A DNA stretch of 5,779 bases from Clostridiales bacterium UBA4696 (GTDB taxonomy: Bacteria; Bacillota; Clostridia; Oscillospirales; Oscillospiraceae): positions 1 to 5,779 of the forward strand of contig DHKK01000112.1 of assembly GCA_002404795.1 (NCBI GenBank), written 5' to 3'. A model generated the notes under the pieces. The model made no database searches. It worked only from the letters and a program-made list of their open reading frames with translations, and had not been told where the DNA came from. The position numbers and the translations under genes are program-made. Shown piece by piece: positions 1 to 5,662 of the stretch (position 1 is its first letter; each line of letters starts with the position of its first letter).

Positions 1-98
1 GACGGATCTTTTCCGCCAATCCTGCGGTTTGAAAAATGGGGAATACACAAAGTATTCCTCGATTTTCCAAACCTTGTCTTGACGAAAAATCTCTCGCC
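1..98. repeat. Large imperfect inverted repeat in AT-rich intergenic DNA
   Basis: The core arms are 26-46 and 52-73, around a 5-base loop (ACAAA). GGTTTG pairs with CAAACC, AAAAT with ATTTT and GGAATAC with GTATTCC, interrupted by one A/C mismatch and a small bulge. The symmetry continues outward more weakly: GATCTTTTCC around 5-14 faces GACGAAAAATC at 81-91. The left edge may lie outside the window. No convincing reading frame crosses it. It could be a dispersed MITE- or REP-like element, or the folded 3' region of a transcript from the left. I do not recognise a named family. The symmetry itself is seen directly; any function is unknown. Confidence 0.6.
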
Positions 99-142
99 AT
101 CCACAGCCGCTGATTGAATCAGAGCTTCCCTGACGAAAAATC
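80..142. repeat. Direct repeat TGACGAAAAATC (two copies) flanking a small palindrome
   Basis: The 12-mer TGACGAAAAATC occurs identically at 80-91 and 131-142, 51 bases apart. Between the copies lies a perfect 6-1-6 palindrome, CTGATT-G-AATCAG (110-122). The first copy is also the outer right arm of the inverted repeat to its left. The arrangement suggests that 1-142 is one repeat-derived or structured block rather than random spacer. The remaining bases, 143-217, are AT-rich and show no gene or site I can support. Confidence 0.45.
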
Positions 143-217
143 GCAATTTTTTTAATCATATCACAGATATCTCCGTTTTCCAATCCCCCAGCCGAAAAAA
201 CATGGAAATGCCCACGG

Positions 218-244
218 AAAAAGCGCACGGCTGCCGCCGTGCGC
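218..244 (-). terminator. Rho-independent terminator facing the minus strand
   Basis: A perfect 9-bp GC-rich stem (GCGCACGGC at 223-231, GCCGTGCGC at 236-244) closes a 4-base loop. On the minus strand the stem is followed directly by TTTTT (complement of 218-222), the classic intrinsic terminator layout. On the plus strand the next T-run (256-261) starts 11 bases after the stem, so plus-strand termination is less likely. It lies upstream of the CDF promoter and cannot attenuate that gene. No minus-strand gene ends nearby. The nearest minus transcript that could reach it is read-through from the M14 gene, crossing the whole CDF gene in antisense. Confidence 0.6.
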
Positions 245-276
245 TGACTTTCGCATTTTTTGCCGGAACTGCACGC

Positions 277-305
277 TTGCGTGGAAGCCTGTCCCGCGAT
301 ATAAT
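277..305 (+). promoter_or_regulatory. Sigma-A-type promoter of the CDF exporter gene
   Basis: The -10 box is a perfect TATAAT at 300-305. Exactly 17 bases upstream is TTGCGT (277-282), which matches the first three bases of the -35 consensus. Transcription would start near 312, leaving a leader of only about 25 bases. That is too short for a metal-sensing riboswitch such as yybP-ykoY between this promoter and the gene. I see no clear operator palindrome over the promoter. Confidence 0.7.
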
Positions 306-327
306 GAAAATAATACTCACTGGAAAG

Positions 328-333
328 AAGGAG
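328..333 (+). promoter_or_regulatory. Ribosome binding site of the CDF gene
   Basis: AAGGAG lies 4 bases before the ATG at 338. The spacing is slightly short, but there is no other nearby in-frame start, and the protein from this Met begins with the usual short cytoplasmic N-terminus of the family. Confidence 0.7.
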
Positions 334-337
334 CGTC

Positions 338-1531
338 ATGACGGATCTTCTGCTTCGGCTCTTTGTAAAACATGCCTCGGACACTTCCGACCCTGCAGTC
401 CGCGCCGGATACGGCCGGCTCGCGGGCGTGACCGGCATCGTCTGCAATCTTCTGCTGTTCGCGCTCAAGCTTCTGGCCGGGACGATCTCCGGGAGCGTAT
501 CGATCACGGCGGACGCCGTCAACAACCTGTCGGACGCCTCCGGCTCGATCGTGACGCTCGTTGGGTTCAAGCTGGCCTCCCGCCCTGCCGACGACGAGCA
601 TCCCTACGGCCATGCGCGCATGGAATACCTGTCCGGGCTGGCCGTGGCAGTTCTGATCCTGGTCATCGGCGTGGAGCTGGTCAAAAGCTCGGTCGGCAAG
701 ATCCTGCACCCGGAGGCCGTGGAGTTTTCGGCGCTGATCGTCGTCATTCTGGTCTGTTCCATTCTGGTCAAGCTCTGGATGGCCGTCTTCAACCGGAAGC
801 TCGGCAGGCGGATCGGCTCCGCCGCCCTCACCGCGGCCGCCGCCGACAGCCGCAACGACGTGATCTCGACGGGCGCGGTCTTGCTCGCGTGCATCGTCGG
901 GCAGCTGACGGGGCTGAGGATCGACGGATACGTCGGGCTGCTCGTCGCGCTGTTTATCCTCTGGTCCGGGGTCGGCATTGCAAAGGATACGATCGATCCC
1001 CTGCTCGGCGCGAAGCCGGACGAGTCGCTCGTCCACGCGATCGCCTATCTTATGACCTCGCACCCCAACATCCTCGGCATCCACGATCTGATGGTGCACG
1101 ACTACGGCCCCGGCCGCCGCTTTGCCAGCGTCCACGCGGAGCTGGACCACCGCATCGACCCGCTCGTCGCGCACGAGATCCTCGACGAGATCGAGCGGCA
1201 GGCCAAGCGCGATCTGCACGTCGATCTGGTCATCCACTACGACCCCATCGTGACCGACGATCCGGAGGTCACGGCCGTGCATGCACGCGTGATGCAGATC
1301 CTCCGCAGCATCGACCCGCGGCTGTCCATCCACGATTTCCGCATGGTCTCCGGCCCGCATCACGCAAACGTGATCTTCGACATGGTCATCCCGGCGGAAT
1401 ATGCAGACAAGACCGCGCAGCTGCGCCGCGAGGTCGAAGCGCAGCTGCAGGACGGCAAAAAGGTCTACCACCTCGTCATCACCTTCGACACGGCGGCCTT
1501 CAACGAGATGACGAAGGAAGCGCAGGGCTGA
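338..1531 (+). CDS. Cation diffusion facilitator (CDF) family metal exporter, probably Mn/Fe-type, with duplicated C-terminal domain
   Basis: This 397-residue membrane antiporter is expected to export a divalent metal ion in exchange for protons. About six transmembrane segments can be read (roughly 30-50, 55-80, 98-116, 129-151, 162-188, 196-215). Family motifs are clear: DAVNNLSDASG in segment 2 (D59, N63, D66), HPYGHARMEYL (88-98), and DSRNDV in segment 5 (D170, D174). By alignment to E. coli YiiP (Asp-Asp / His-Asp), the transport site here would be D59, N63, D170, D174. Lacking the segment-5 His, it resembles manganese/iron-group CDFs more than zinc ones; this is inference. The protein is about 100 residues longer than a minimal CDF because the cytoplasmic domain occurs twice (about 228-303 and 308-386), each copy with an IHD motif (248 and 331). 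It has its own promoter and converges with the M14 gene; its TGA abuts that gene's stop. No terminator follows it. Confidence 0.93.
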   Translation: MTDLLLRLFVKHASDTSDPAVRAGYGRLAGVTGIVCNLLLFALKLLAGTISGSVSITADAVNNLSDASGSIVTLVGFKLASRPADDEHPYGHARMEYLSGLAVAVLILVIGVELVKSSVGKILHPEAVEFSALIVVILVCSILVKLWMAVFNRKLGRRIGSAALTAAAADSRNDVISTGAVLLACIVGQLTGLRIDGYVGLLVALFILWSGVGIAKDTIDPLLGAKPDESLVHAIAYLMTSHPNILGIHDLMVHDYGPGRRFASVHAELDHRIDPLVAHEILDEIERQAKRDLHVDLVIHYDPIVTDDPEVTAVHARVMQILRSIDPRLSIHDFRMVSGPHHANVIFDMVIPAEYADKTAQLRREVEAQLQDGKKVYHLVITFDTAAFNEMTKEAQG

Positions 1532-2452
1532 TCACCACAACAGCGCGGCGGTCATGATGGCGCGGAGCGCCCTGCAGAGCGCGGGTAGCTGCGTCATGGG
1601 CAGGGGATTTTCCCCGGCCCCCATCTCGATGGTGAAGGCCGGCCGCCGGAAGCACTGCAGAAACCAGTCCTTGAAGCCCGCGTTGGCCGAGATCTCCGGC
1701 ACCGGCTCCACCGGGTAGCCGGACGCTTCGGACATCGCCGCCGCCAGCGCGGCGGACCCGGCCGGGGCCGATTCGGCGGGGCCGGGATAGATGACGGAGC
1801 CCTGCGTGTGCAGCGCGAGCATCAGATCCGGATGGACACAGCGGGCAAAGGCGGCGAGCGCCGCCGACTCCGGCTGGTCCAGCGGAGAAAAGCCGACAAA
1901 ATCCCGCGGAGCAGGCGTGCAGATGCCCTGCTCCTTTTTGATGCGCCGGGCCGTCTCCCAGCGGGCGGGATAGTTGAGATTCAGGTCGACGCCGCGCAGG
2001 TTCGCCTTCCAGCCGGAAGGGAACGGGACATCCGGATACTGCGCGGCGATGGCCGCCGCGGCGCGGTATTCCGGGCTGTCCGGCGCGCAGACGCCCGCAG
2101 CCAGATCTGCCCCGTCCGGATTCGCCAGCGGGACCAGATAGACCATGGTATCGTGATACAGCTCCCGTGCCGGGACGCCGTCCAGCGCGCCGCCATCCAG
2201 CAGCGCCTCGCAGTAGGCAAACAGCCACTGCCAGAGCGCGTCCGACGTGATGCACTCGTTGGCGTGGTGGCCCGCGGCGACGAGGACCTTGCGGCTGCCG
2301 CCGCCGAGCTGCAGCGCCCAGACGCGGCGGCCAAAGGCCGTGCGCGTGAGCGGCCGGATATAGACAAAAGGAAATTGCCGGCGAAGACGCTGAAGATACG
2401 CCTCCTGCCGGCAAGAGGTCATGGGAACAGGAACGGAAATCAGGTTCTGCAT
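1532..2452 (-). CDS. M14-family zinc peptidase, gamma-D-glutamyl-diaminopimelate peptidase-like
   Basis: The 306-residue product is a single M14 catalytic domain, probably cleaving cell-wall peptides between D-Glu and diaminopimelate, as in the ENP1/YqgT/MpaA branch. Zinc ligands read as H63, E66 (HHANE) and H215 (LHTQG). R153 (LRGVDLN) is the likely substrate-carboxylate Arg and E276 (TIEMG) the catalytic acid. NPDG at 111-114 and the PLDQPES segment also fit this branch. The Arg that follows the conserved Asn in classical carboxypeptidases is a Leu here (N-L-N). There is no signal peptide, LysM or other wall-binding domain, so a cytoplasmic role in muropeptide recycling is likely, although exact substrate is inferred. 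I chose the ATG at 2452: GGAGGG lies 10 bases upstream. The in-frame ATG at 2473 lies inside a terminator stem and has no well-spaced ribosome site. The stop directly abuts that of the convergent CDF gene. Confidence 0.88.
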   Translation of the reverse strand: MQNLISVPVPMTSCRQEAYLQRLRRQFPFVYIRPLTRTAFGRRVWALQLGGGSRKVLVAAGHHANECITSDALWQWLFAYCEALLDGGALDGVPARELYHDTMVYLVPLANPDGADLAAGVCAPDSPEYRAAAAIAAQYPDVPFPSGWKANLRGVDLNLNYPARWETARRIKKEQGICTPAPRDFVGFSPLDQPESAALAAFARCVHPDLMLALHTQGSVIYPGPAESAPAGSAALAAAMSEASGYPVEPVPEISANAGFKDWFLQCFRRPAFTIEMGAGENPLPMTQLPALCRALRAIMTAALLW

Positions 2453-2453
2453 G

Positions 2454-2492
2454 AAGAAAACACCCTCCAGCATATAAATATGCCGGAGGGTG
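2454..2492 (-). terminator. Intrinsic terminator after the aminopeptidase gene; its stem contains the M14 ribosome site
   Basis: A 14-bp stem (2479-2492 with 2461-2474) closes a 4-base loop and is followed on the minus strand by TTTTCTT (2460-2454). In minus-strand RNA the single imperfect position is a G-U pair; in plus-strand RNA it would be an A-C mismatch. Both this and the T-run mark it as a minus-strand terminator for the gene ending at 2519. The 3' arm includes GGAGGG (2463-2468), the only good ribosome site for the M14 gene starting at 2452. In any read-through RNA the hairpin would hide that site. Confidence 0.8.
2463..2468 (-). promoter_or_regulatory. Ribosome binding site of the M14 peptidase, inside the terminator stem
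   Basis: GGAGGG on the minus strand is 10 bases from the ATG at 2452. It decides the start of that gene. The alternative ATG at 2473 has its nearest AGGAG about 19 bases away. The site is fully paired when the hairpin forms. Confidence 0.6.
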
Positions 2493-2518
2493 CTCCTGTA
2501 TGCCTGATACGCAGAAAT

Positions 2519-3907
2519 TTAGTTCTGCTCGAAGAAGGCCTTCATGCCCTTGTAGGTCATGTAGCAGTCGAGCTTCGCAACGGTCTCATACGGCGCATGC
2601 ATGGAGAGCACGGGGACGCCCGCGTCGAGCGTGTCGATGTTGCGCTTGGCCATGTACTTTGCGACCGTTCCGCCGCCGCCCGCGTCGGTCTTGCCGAGCT
2701 CGGCCATCTGCCACATGACGCCGTTGTCGTTAAACAGCTTGCGGAGCCGGCCGACGACCTCGGCCGAGGCATCGGACGCGCCGGACTTGCCGCCCGCGCC
2801 CGTGTACTTGCACAGGCCGATGCCGTAGTTGAGGTAGGAGGCGTTGCGCTTTTCGTAGACCTCGGCGAAATTGGGGTCGTAGGCCGCGGTCACGTCCGCG
2901 GAGATGCAGAAGGACTTTGCCAGGCAGTCGATCAGCGGGACGTTCTGCGTGCGGCAGAGCTTCTCCATGAAGTGCTCGAACGCCTCGGACTGCATGCCGG
3001 ACACGCCCTCGGAGCCGATCTCCTCCTTGTCGGCGAAGATGCAGACGGCGGTTTTCTCCGGCGCTTCGAGCTGCAGGATGGCGGCGAGCTCGGCGTAGGC
3101 GCAGACGCGGTCGTCATGGCCGTAGGCGCCGATCATGCTGCGGTCAAAGCCGAGATCCCGCGCGTTGGCAGCCGGGACGGCCTCGAGCTCGGCGGAGATG
3201 AAATCCTCCTCCACGATGCCGTATTTCTCGTGCAGGATGCGCATGACGGCGAGCTTGACGCGGTCCGGACCGTTGTCGTCGGGCTCGGGCCAGCTGCCGA
3301 TGAGGATGTTGAGCGATTCGGACGGGATGGCCTCGTTGAGGGGCTTTTTGCCCTGCTCGCGGCCCAGATGCGGCAGCAGGTCGTTGATGACGAACTGCGG
3401 GTCGGCGGGGTCTGCGCCGATCTTGACGAAGATCTCGCTGCCGTCGGCGCGGACGACCTTGCCGTGCAGCTCCAGCGGGACCGTGACCCACTGATACTTG
3501 CGGATGCCGCCGTAGTGGTGCGTCTTGAAATAGGCCAGCTCGGCGTCTTCATAGAGGGGGTTGGGCTTGAAGTCCAGCCGTGGTGCGTCGGTATGGGCCG
3601 CGCCGATGTTCGCGCCCTCGGCCAGGGACTTGCTGCCGATCACGGCGAGCAGGATGGACTTGCCGCGGTTGACGGAGTAGACCTTGTCGCCGGGCTGCAG
3701 GGCCATGCCGTCCTGCAGCGCGCGGAAGCCCGTCTGCTCGGCCAGCTCCACCGCGGAGACGACGCATTCGCGCTCGGTCTTCGAGCGGTCGAGGAAGGCC
3801 TTGTAGGCCTCGCAGTAGGTCTGCATCGCGGCCTCGTCGGCCTTGCTGAGGCGGTCGCGTCCGTGCTTCGGCTGGTAGAGCAGCGCCTCTCGTTCCTGTT
3901 TTGTCAT
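2519..3907 (-). CDS. M18-family aminopeptidase (aminopeptidase I type), as a separate product from an internal start
   Basis: This is the second half of the fused frame, listed because its own ATG at 3907 has a strong ribosome site. It would give 462 residues, the usual length of clostridial M18 enzymes. These are cytoplasmic two-zinc aminopeptidases that remove N-terminal residues from peptides and often assemble as large tetrahedral complexes. Numbering from this Met, the metal and catalytic residues read by eye are H105 (AHTDAP), D265 (GHDDR), E295 and E296 (DKEEIGSEG), D338 (SADVTAAYD) and H437 (SMHAPYE). The C-terminal MHAPYETVAKLD block is typical of the family. No signal peptide is present. 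All expected catalytic residues are there, so the domain should be active. A terminator follows its TAA stop at once. Family call is firm; peptide preference is not known. Confidence 0.85.
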   Translation of the reverse strand: MTKQEREALLYQPKHGRDRLSKADEAAMQTYCEAYKAFLDRSKTERECVVSAVELAEQTGFRALQDGMALQPGDKVYSVNRGKSILLAVIGSKSLAEGANIGAAHTDAPRLDFKPNPLYEDAELAYFKTHHYGGIRKYQWVTVPLELHGKVVRADGSEIFVKIGADPADPQFVINDLLPHLGREQGKKPLNEAIPSESLNILIGSWPEPDDNGPDRVKLAVMRILHEKYGIVEEDFISAELEAVPAANARDLGFDRSMIGAYGHDDRVCAYAELAAILQLEAPEKTAVCIFADKEEIGSEGVSGMQSEAFEHFMEKLCRTQNVPLIDCLAKSFCISADVTAAYDPNFAEVYEKRNASYLNYGIGLCKYTGAGGKSGASDASAEVVGRLRKLFNDNGVMWQMAELGKTDAGGGGTVAKYMAKRNIDTLDAGVPVLSMHAPYETVAKLDCYMTYKGMKAFFEQN

Positions 3908-4519
3908 GGGGAAAGCTCCTTTCACTGTGTTGGTTACATATTGGTCAGCCGCGCGCGCGAAGCTTTCGCGCGTCCCGGCGTTCTGGAGAATGGTCGTGCA
4001 ATGATCTTTATAAAAGCTGTCGGGCTTCTGCGCGTCCACGCGCAGAGCGGCATAGTCCCGCGTCAGGCCGTCGCGCGCCATGATGCGCCGGATGCGCGTC
4101 TCGCGGTCACAGAGCACGCCGACGGTCGTATCGCAGAGCCCTGCCAGGCCGGATTCAAACAGGTTGATCGCGTCGATGGCAACCAGCTGCCGCCCGTCCC
4201 GCTTCGCCTGCACCAGCCGGGCGCGCACGGCCCTGCCGATGTGGAAAAAGACGATCTCGTTGAGCTGCGCCATGCGCGCCTGGTCGCCGAAGACGAGCTG
4301 CCCGAGCGCCTTGCGCCGCAAACGCCCGTCCGCATCGAACGCGCCCGGAAACGCAGCCTGCAGCTCCCGCCGCAAATCTTTGCCCTCTTCGGAGGCCAGC
4401 AGCTCGTAATACAGCGCGTCGCAGTCGACGATAACCCCGCCGCGCCGCTGCACGGCCTGCAGCAGCGTCGTCTTGCCGCAGCCGGTCGGACCGGTGATGC
4501 CGATGACGAGCATGCTCAT
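2519..4519 (-). CDS. coaE: Dephospho-CoA kinase fused in frame to M18 aminopeptidase (one open frame of 666 residues)
   Basis: Residues 1 to about 200 are dephospho-CoA kinase, which phosphorylates dephospho-CoA with ATP in the last step of CoA synthesis. A P-loop GPTGCGKT (10-17), DCDALYYELL (32-41), the NLFESGL segment (119-125) and the lid-to-end stretch RDYAALRVDAQKP (154-166) are visible. Length up to residue 200 equals a normal full-length CoaE. Instead of a stop, the frame continues through K-G-A-F-P-M into a complete M18 aminopeptidase (205-666). The start ATG at 4519 overlaps the Sua5 stop as ATGA, giving translational coupling. An ATG at 4513 is equally possible and has the better spacing (7 bases) to GAGG. 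Codon 200 is AAA exactly where a TAA would sit just before GGAG, so a one-base loss of stop is a simple explanation. Whether the cell makes the fusion, the separate aminopeptidase or both is not decidable here. Confidence 0.75.
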   Translation of the reverse strand: MSMLVIGITGPTGCGKTTLLQAVQRRGGVIVDCDALYYELLASEEGKDLRRELQAAFPGAFDADGRLRRKALGQLVFGDQARMAQLNEIVFFHIGRAVRARLVQAKRDGRQLVAIDAINLFESGLAGLCDTTVGVLCDRETRIRRIMARDGLTRDYAALRVDAQKPDSFYKDHCTTILQNAGTRESFARAADQYVTNTVKGAFPMTKQEREALLYQPKHGRDRLSKADEAAMQTYCEAYKAFLDRSKTERECVVSAVELAEQTGFRALQDGMALQPGDKVYSVNRGKSILLAVIGSKSLAEGANIGAAHTDAPRLDFKPNPLYEDAELAYFKTHHYGGIRKYQWVTVPLELHGKVVRADGSEIFVKIGADPADPQFVINDLLPHLGREQGKKPLNEAIPSESLNILIGSWPEPDDNGPDRVKLAVMRILHEKYGIVEEDFISAELEAVPAANARDLGFDRSMIGAYGHDDRVCAYAELAAILQLEAPEKTAVCIFADKEEIGSEGVSGMQSEAFEHFMEKLCRTQNVPLIDCLAKSFCISADVTAAYDPNFAEVYEKRNASYLNYGIGLCKYTGAGGKSGASDASAEVVGRLRKLFNDNGVMWQMAELGKTDAGGGGTVAKYMAKRNIDTLDAGVPVLSMHAPYETVAKLDCYMTYKGMKAFFEQN
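3916..3922 (-). promoter_or_regulatory. Internal ribosome binding site before the aminopeptidase half
   Basis: AAAGGAG on the minus strand lies 8 bases from the ATG at 3907, near-ideal strength and spacing. Its presence inside an open frame argues that coaE and the aminopeptidase were separate genes until recently, or still are translated separately. Its first three bases are codon 200 of the CoaE frame. With a T in place of the first A it would read TAAGGAG, a stop overlapping the ribosome site. Confidence 0.75.
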
Positions 4520-5538
4520 ACCTCGATCACGTGGAAGCCCGCCGCCTTCTTGAGCCGGTTGGCGACGGCGAGGCCGAGGCCGGCCGTGTCGGGGCACTGG
4601 GCATAGATCTCGGTCACGGTCTCGTGGTCAAATTCGCGCAGGGCGTCAAAGACGCGGCGGGCCTGCTCCGCCTTGTCGTGTGCGGAGCCGAGATCGTGGA
4701 TGCTGCTGCCGGGGAACAGGTCCTTGTACTCCGTGAAGCAGATGACACCCGCGCCCGCGGGCAGGTGCGCGCGGATATAGGCCGCGGAGGCCGCCGGGTC
4801 GCCGGTGACGACCGTGACGGGCGCTTTCGGGGCGTAGTGGCGGTATTTCATGCCGGGGGCCTTGGGCCGCTCGCCGTCCTTCAGGAGGGAGACGACAGCC
4901 TTGTCCACGTCGACATGGCCGAGGACCGCCTCGAGCGACTCGAGCGGCAGTCCGCCCGGGCGGAGCAGGCGCGGCGGCGTGCAGGTCAGGTCGATGATCG
5001 TCGACTCGACGCCGACGGTGCAGGGCCCGCCGTCAAACATGCCCTCGATCTTGCCGTCCATATCCTCGATCATATCCGCGATGCAGGTCGGGCTGGGGCG
5101 GCCGGAGGTATTGCCGGAGGGTGCGGCGATGGGCACGTCCGCGGCGGCGATGATGGCGCGCGTAACCGGATGGTCCGGGCAGCGGACGCCGACGGTCTCA
5201 AGCCCGGCGGTGGTGCGCAGGGGCACGATGGGCTTTCTCGGCAGGATCATCGTGAGGGGGCCGGGCCAGAACTTTTCGGCCAGGGCGTAGGCCGCGTCGG
5301 GGACGTTCCGGCAATAGCGGGCGAGCCACGAGCTGTCCGGCACGTGGATGATGAGGGGGTTGTCCTGCGGGCGGCCCTTGGCCAGGAAGATGCGCAGGAC
5401 TGCGTCCTCATTCAGCGCGTCCGCGCCGAGGCCGTAGACGGTCTCGGTCGGGATGGCGAGAAGACCGCCGTCCCGGATGATCTTCGCCGCGGCCTCAATA
5501 TTCTCTTTTGTGGGTTCTTTAAAATAAACAGTTTTCAA
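4516..5538 (-). CDS. sua5: L-threonylcarbamoyladenylate synthase, Sua5/TsaC2 type (YrdC plus Sua5 domain)
   Basis: This enzyme makes threonylcarbamoyl-AMP from threonine, bicarbonate and ATP, the first step of the t6A modification at position 37 of ANN-decoding tRNAs. The YrdC domain fills about residues 10-205, with TETVYGLG (31-38), the KGRP nucleotide-site motif (K54, R56), PSGNTSGRPSPT (140-151) and VESTIID (177-183). The linker APGMKYRHYAP (227-237) leads into the C-terminal Sua5 domain, ending at 340, so this is the long two-domain form. The start is TTG at 5538: a GAAGGA ribosome site sits 6 bases upstream and no in-frame ATG lies further out. The product begins MKTVYFKEPT, a normal family N-terminus. 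It is first in the minus-strand unit and overlaps coaE by 4 bases. I see no convincing promoter upstream within the window. Confidence 0.93.
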   Translation of the reverse strand: MKTVYFKEPTKENIEAAAKIIRDGGLLAIPTETVYGLGADALNEDAVLRIFLAKGRPQDNPLIIHVPDSSWLARYCRNVPDAAYALAEKFWPGPLTMILPRKPIVPLRTTAGLETVGVRCPDHPVTRAIIAAADVPIAAPSGNTSGRPSPTCIADMIEDMDGKIEGMFDGGPCTVGVESTIIDLTCTPPRLLRPGGLPLESLEAVLGHVDVDKAVVSLLKDGERPKAPGMKYRHYAPKAPVTVVTGDPAASAAYIRAHLPAGAGVICFTEYKDLFPGSSIHDLGSAHDKAEQARRVFDALREFDHETVTEIYAQCPDTAGLGLAVANRLKKAAGFHVIEV

Positions 5539-5544
5539 ATGGAT

Positions 5545-5550
5545 TCCTTC
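5545..5550 (-). promoter_or_regulatory. Ribosome binding site deciding a TTG start for Sua5
   Basis: GAAGGA on the minus strand is 6 bases before TTG at 5538. It supports the non-ATG start. There is no in-frame ATG upstream near it. Confidence 0.7.
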
Positions 5551-5575
5551 TTGCTGTTTGATATGTGGTAGAAAG

Positions 5576-5626
5576 GCTGCCCTCCCAGGGGAGCTGTCAG
5601 CCGAAGGCTGACTGAGAGGTTGTCGC
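5576..5626 (+). repeat. Double-hairpin intergenic repeat, copy A
   Basis: Hairpin 1 pairs GCTGCCCT (5576-5583) with AGGGGAGC (5587-5594), with one mismatch. Hairpin 2 pairs GTCAGCC (5596-5602) with GGCTGAC (5606-5612) around a GAA loop. The copy ends with ACTGAGAGGTTGTCGC (5611-5626). It matches copy B in layout and tail. The strand is given by convention, reading towards the conserved tail. Confidence 0.8.
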
Positions 5627-5662
5627 CTACTTTTGAGTACTTCCGGCGGCGCGCACTCCTTG

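Noticed and set aside
306..337. Manganese riboswitch controlling the CDF gene
   Set aside because: The leader after the TATAAT box is only about 25-30 bases, too short for such an element.
202..1557. Plus-strand frame overlapping the CDF gene, and a minus-strand frame at 317-1471
   Set aside because: Both overlap the well-supported CDF gene in other frames; their translations show only composition bias. The frame at 202 also starts upstream of the CDF promoter and runs through a terminator-like stem.
2453..2473. Earlier start of the M14 peptidase at 2473
   Set aside because: That ATG lies in the terminator stem and the seven extra residues are encoded by the stem and T-run. No ribosome site is at a usable distance.
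4520..4597. N-terminal extension of CoaE by 26 residues
   Set aside because: It would lie inside the Sua5 gene, is Arg/Pro-rich and precedes the normal P-loop start. The ATGA overlap at 4519 fits much better.
1808..4606. A 932-codon open frame on the plus strand opposite the M14, M18 and CoaE genes
   Set aside because: It is antisense to proteins with clear family motifs, its translation is Arg/Ala/Gly/Asp-rich without any motif, and it crosses gene boundaries. High GC keeps such frames open.
4531..5571. Plus-strand open frame opposite Sua5
   Set aside because: Antisense shadow of a gene with complete YrdC and Sua5 motifs; no recognisable protein.
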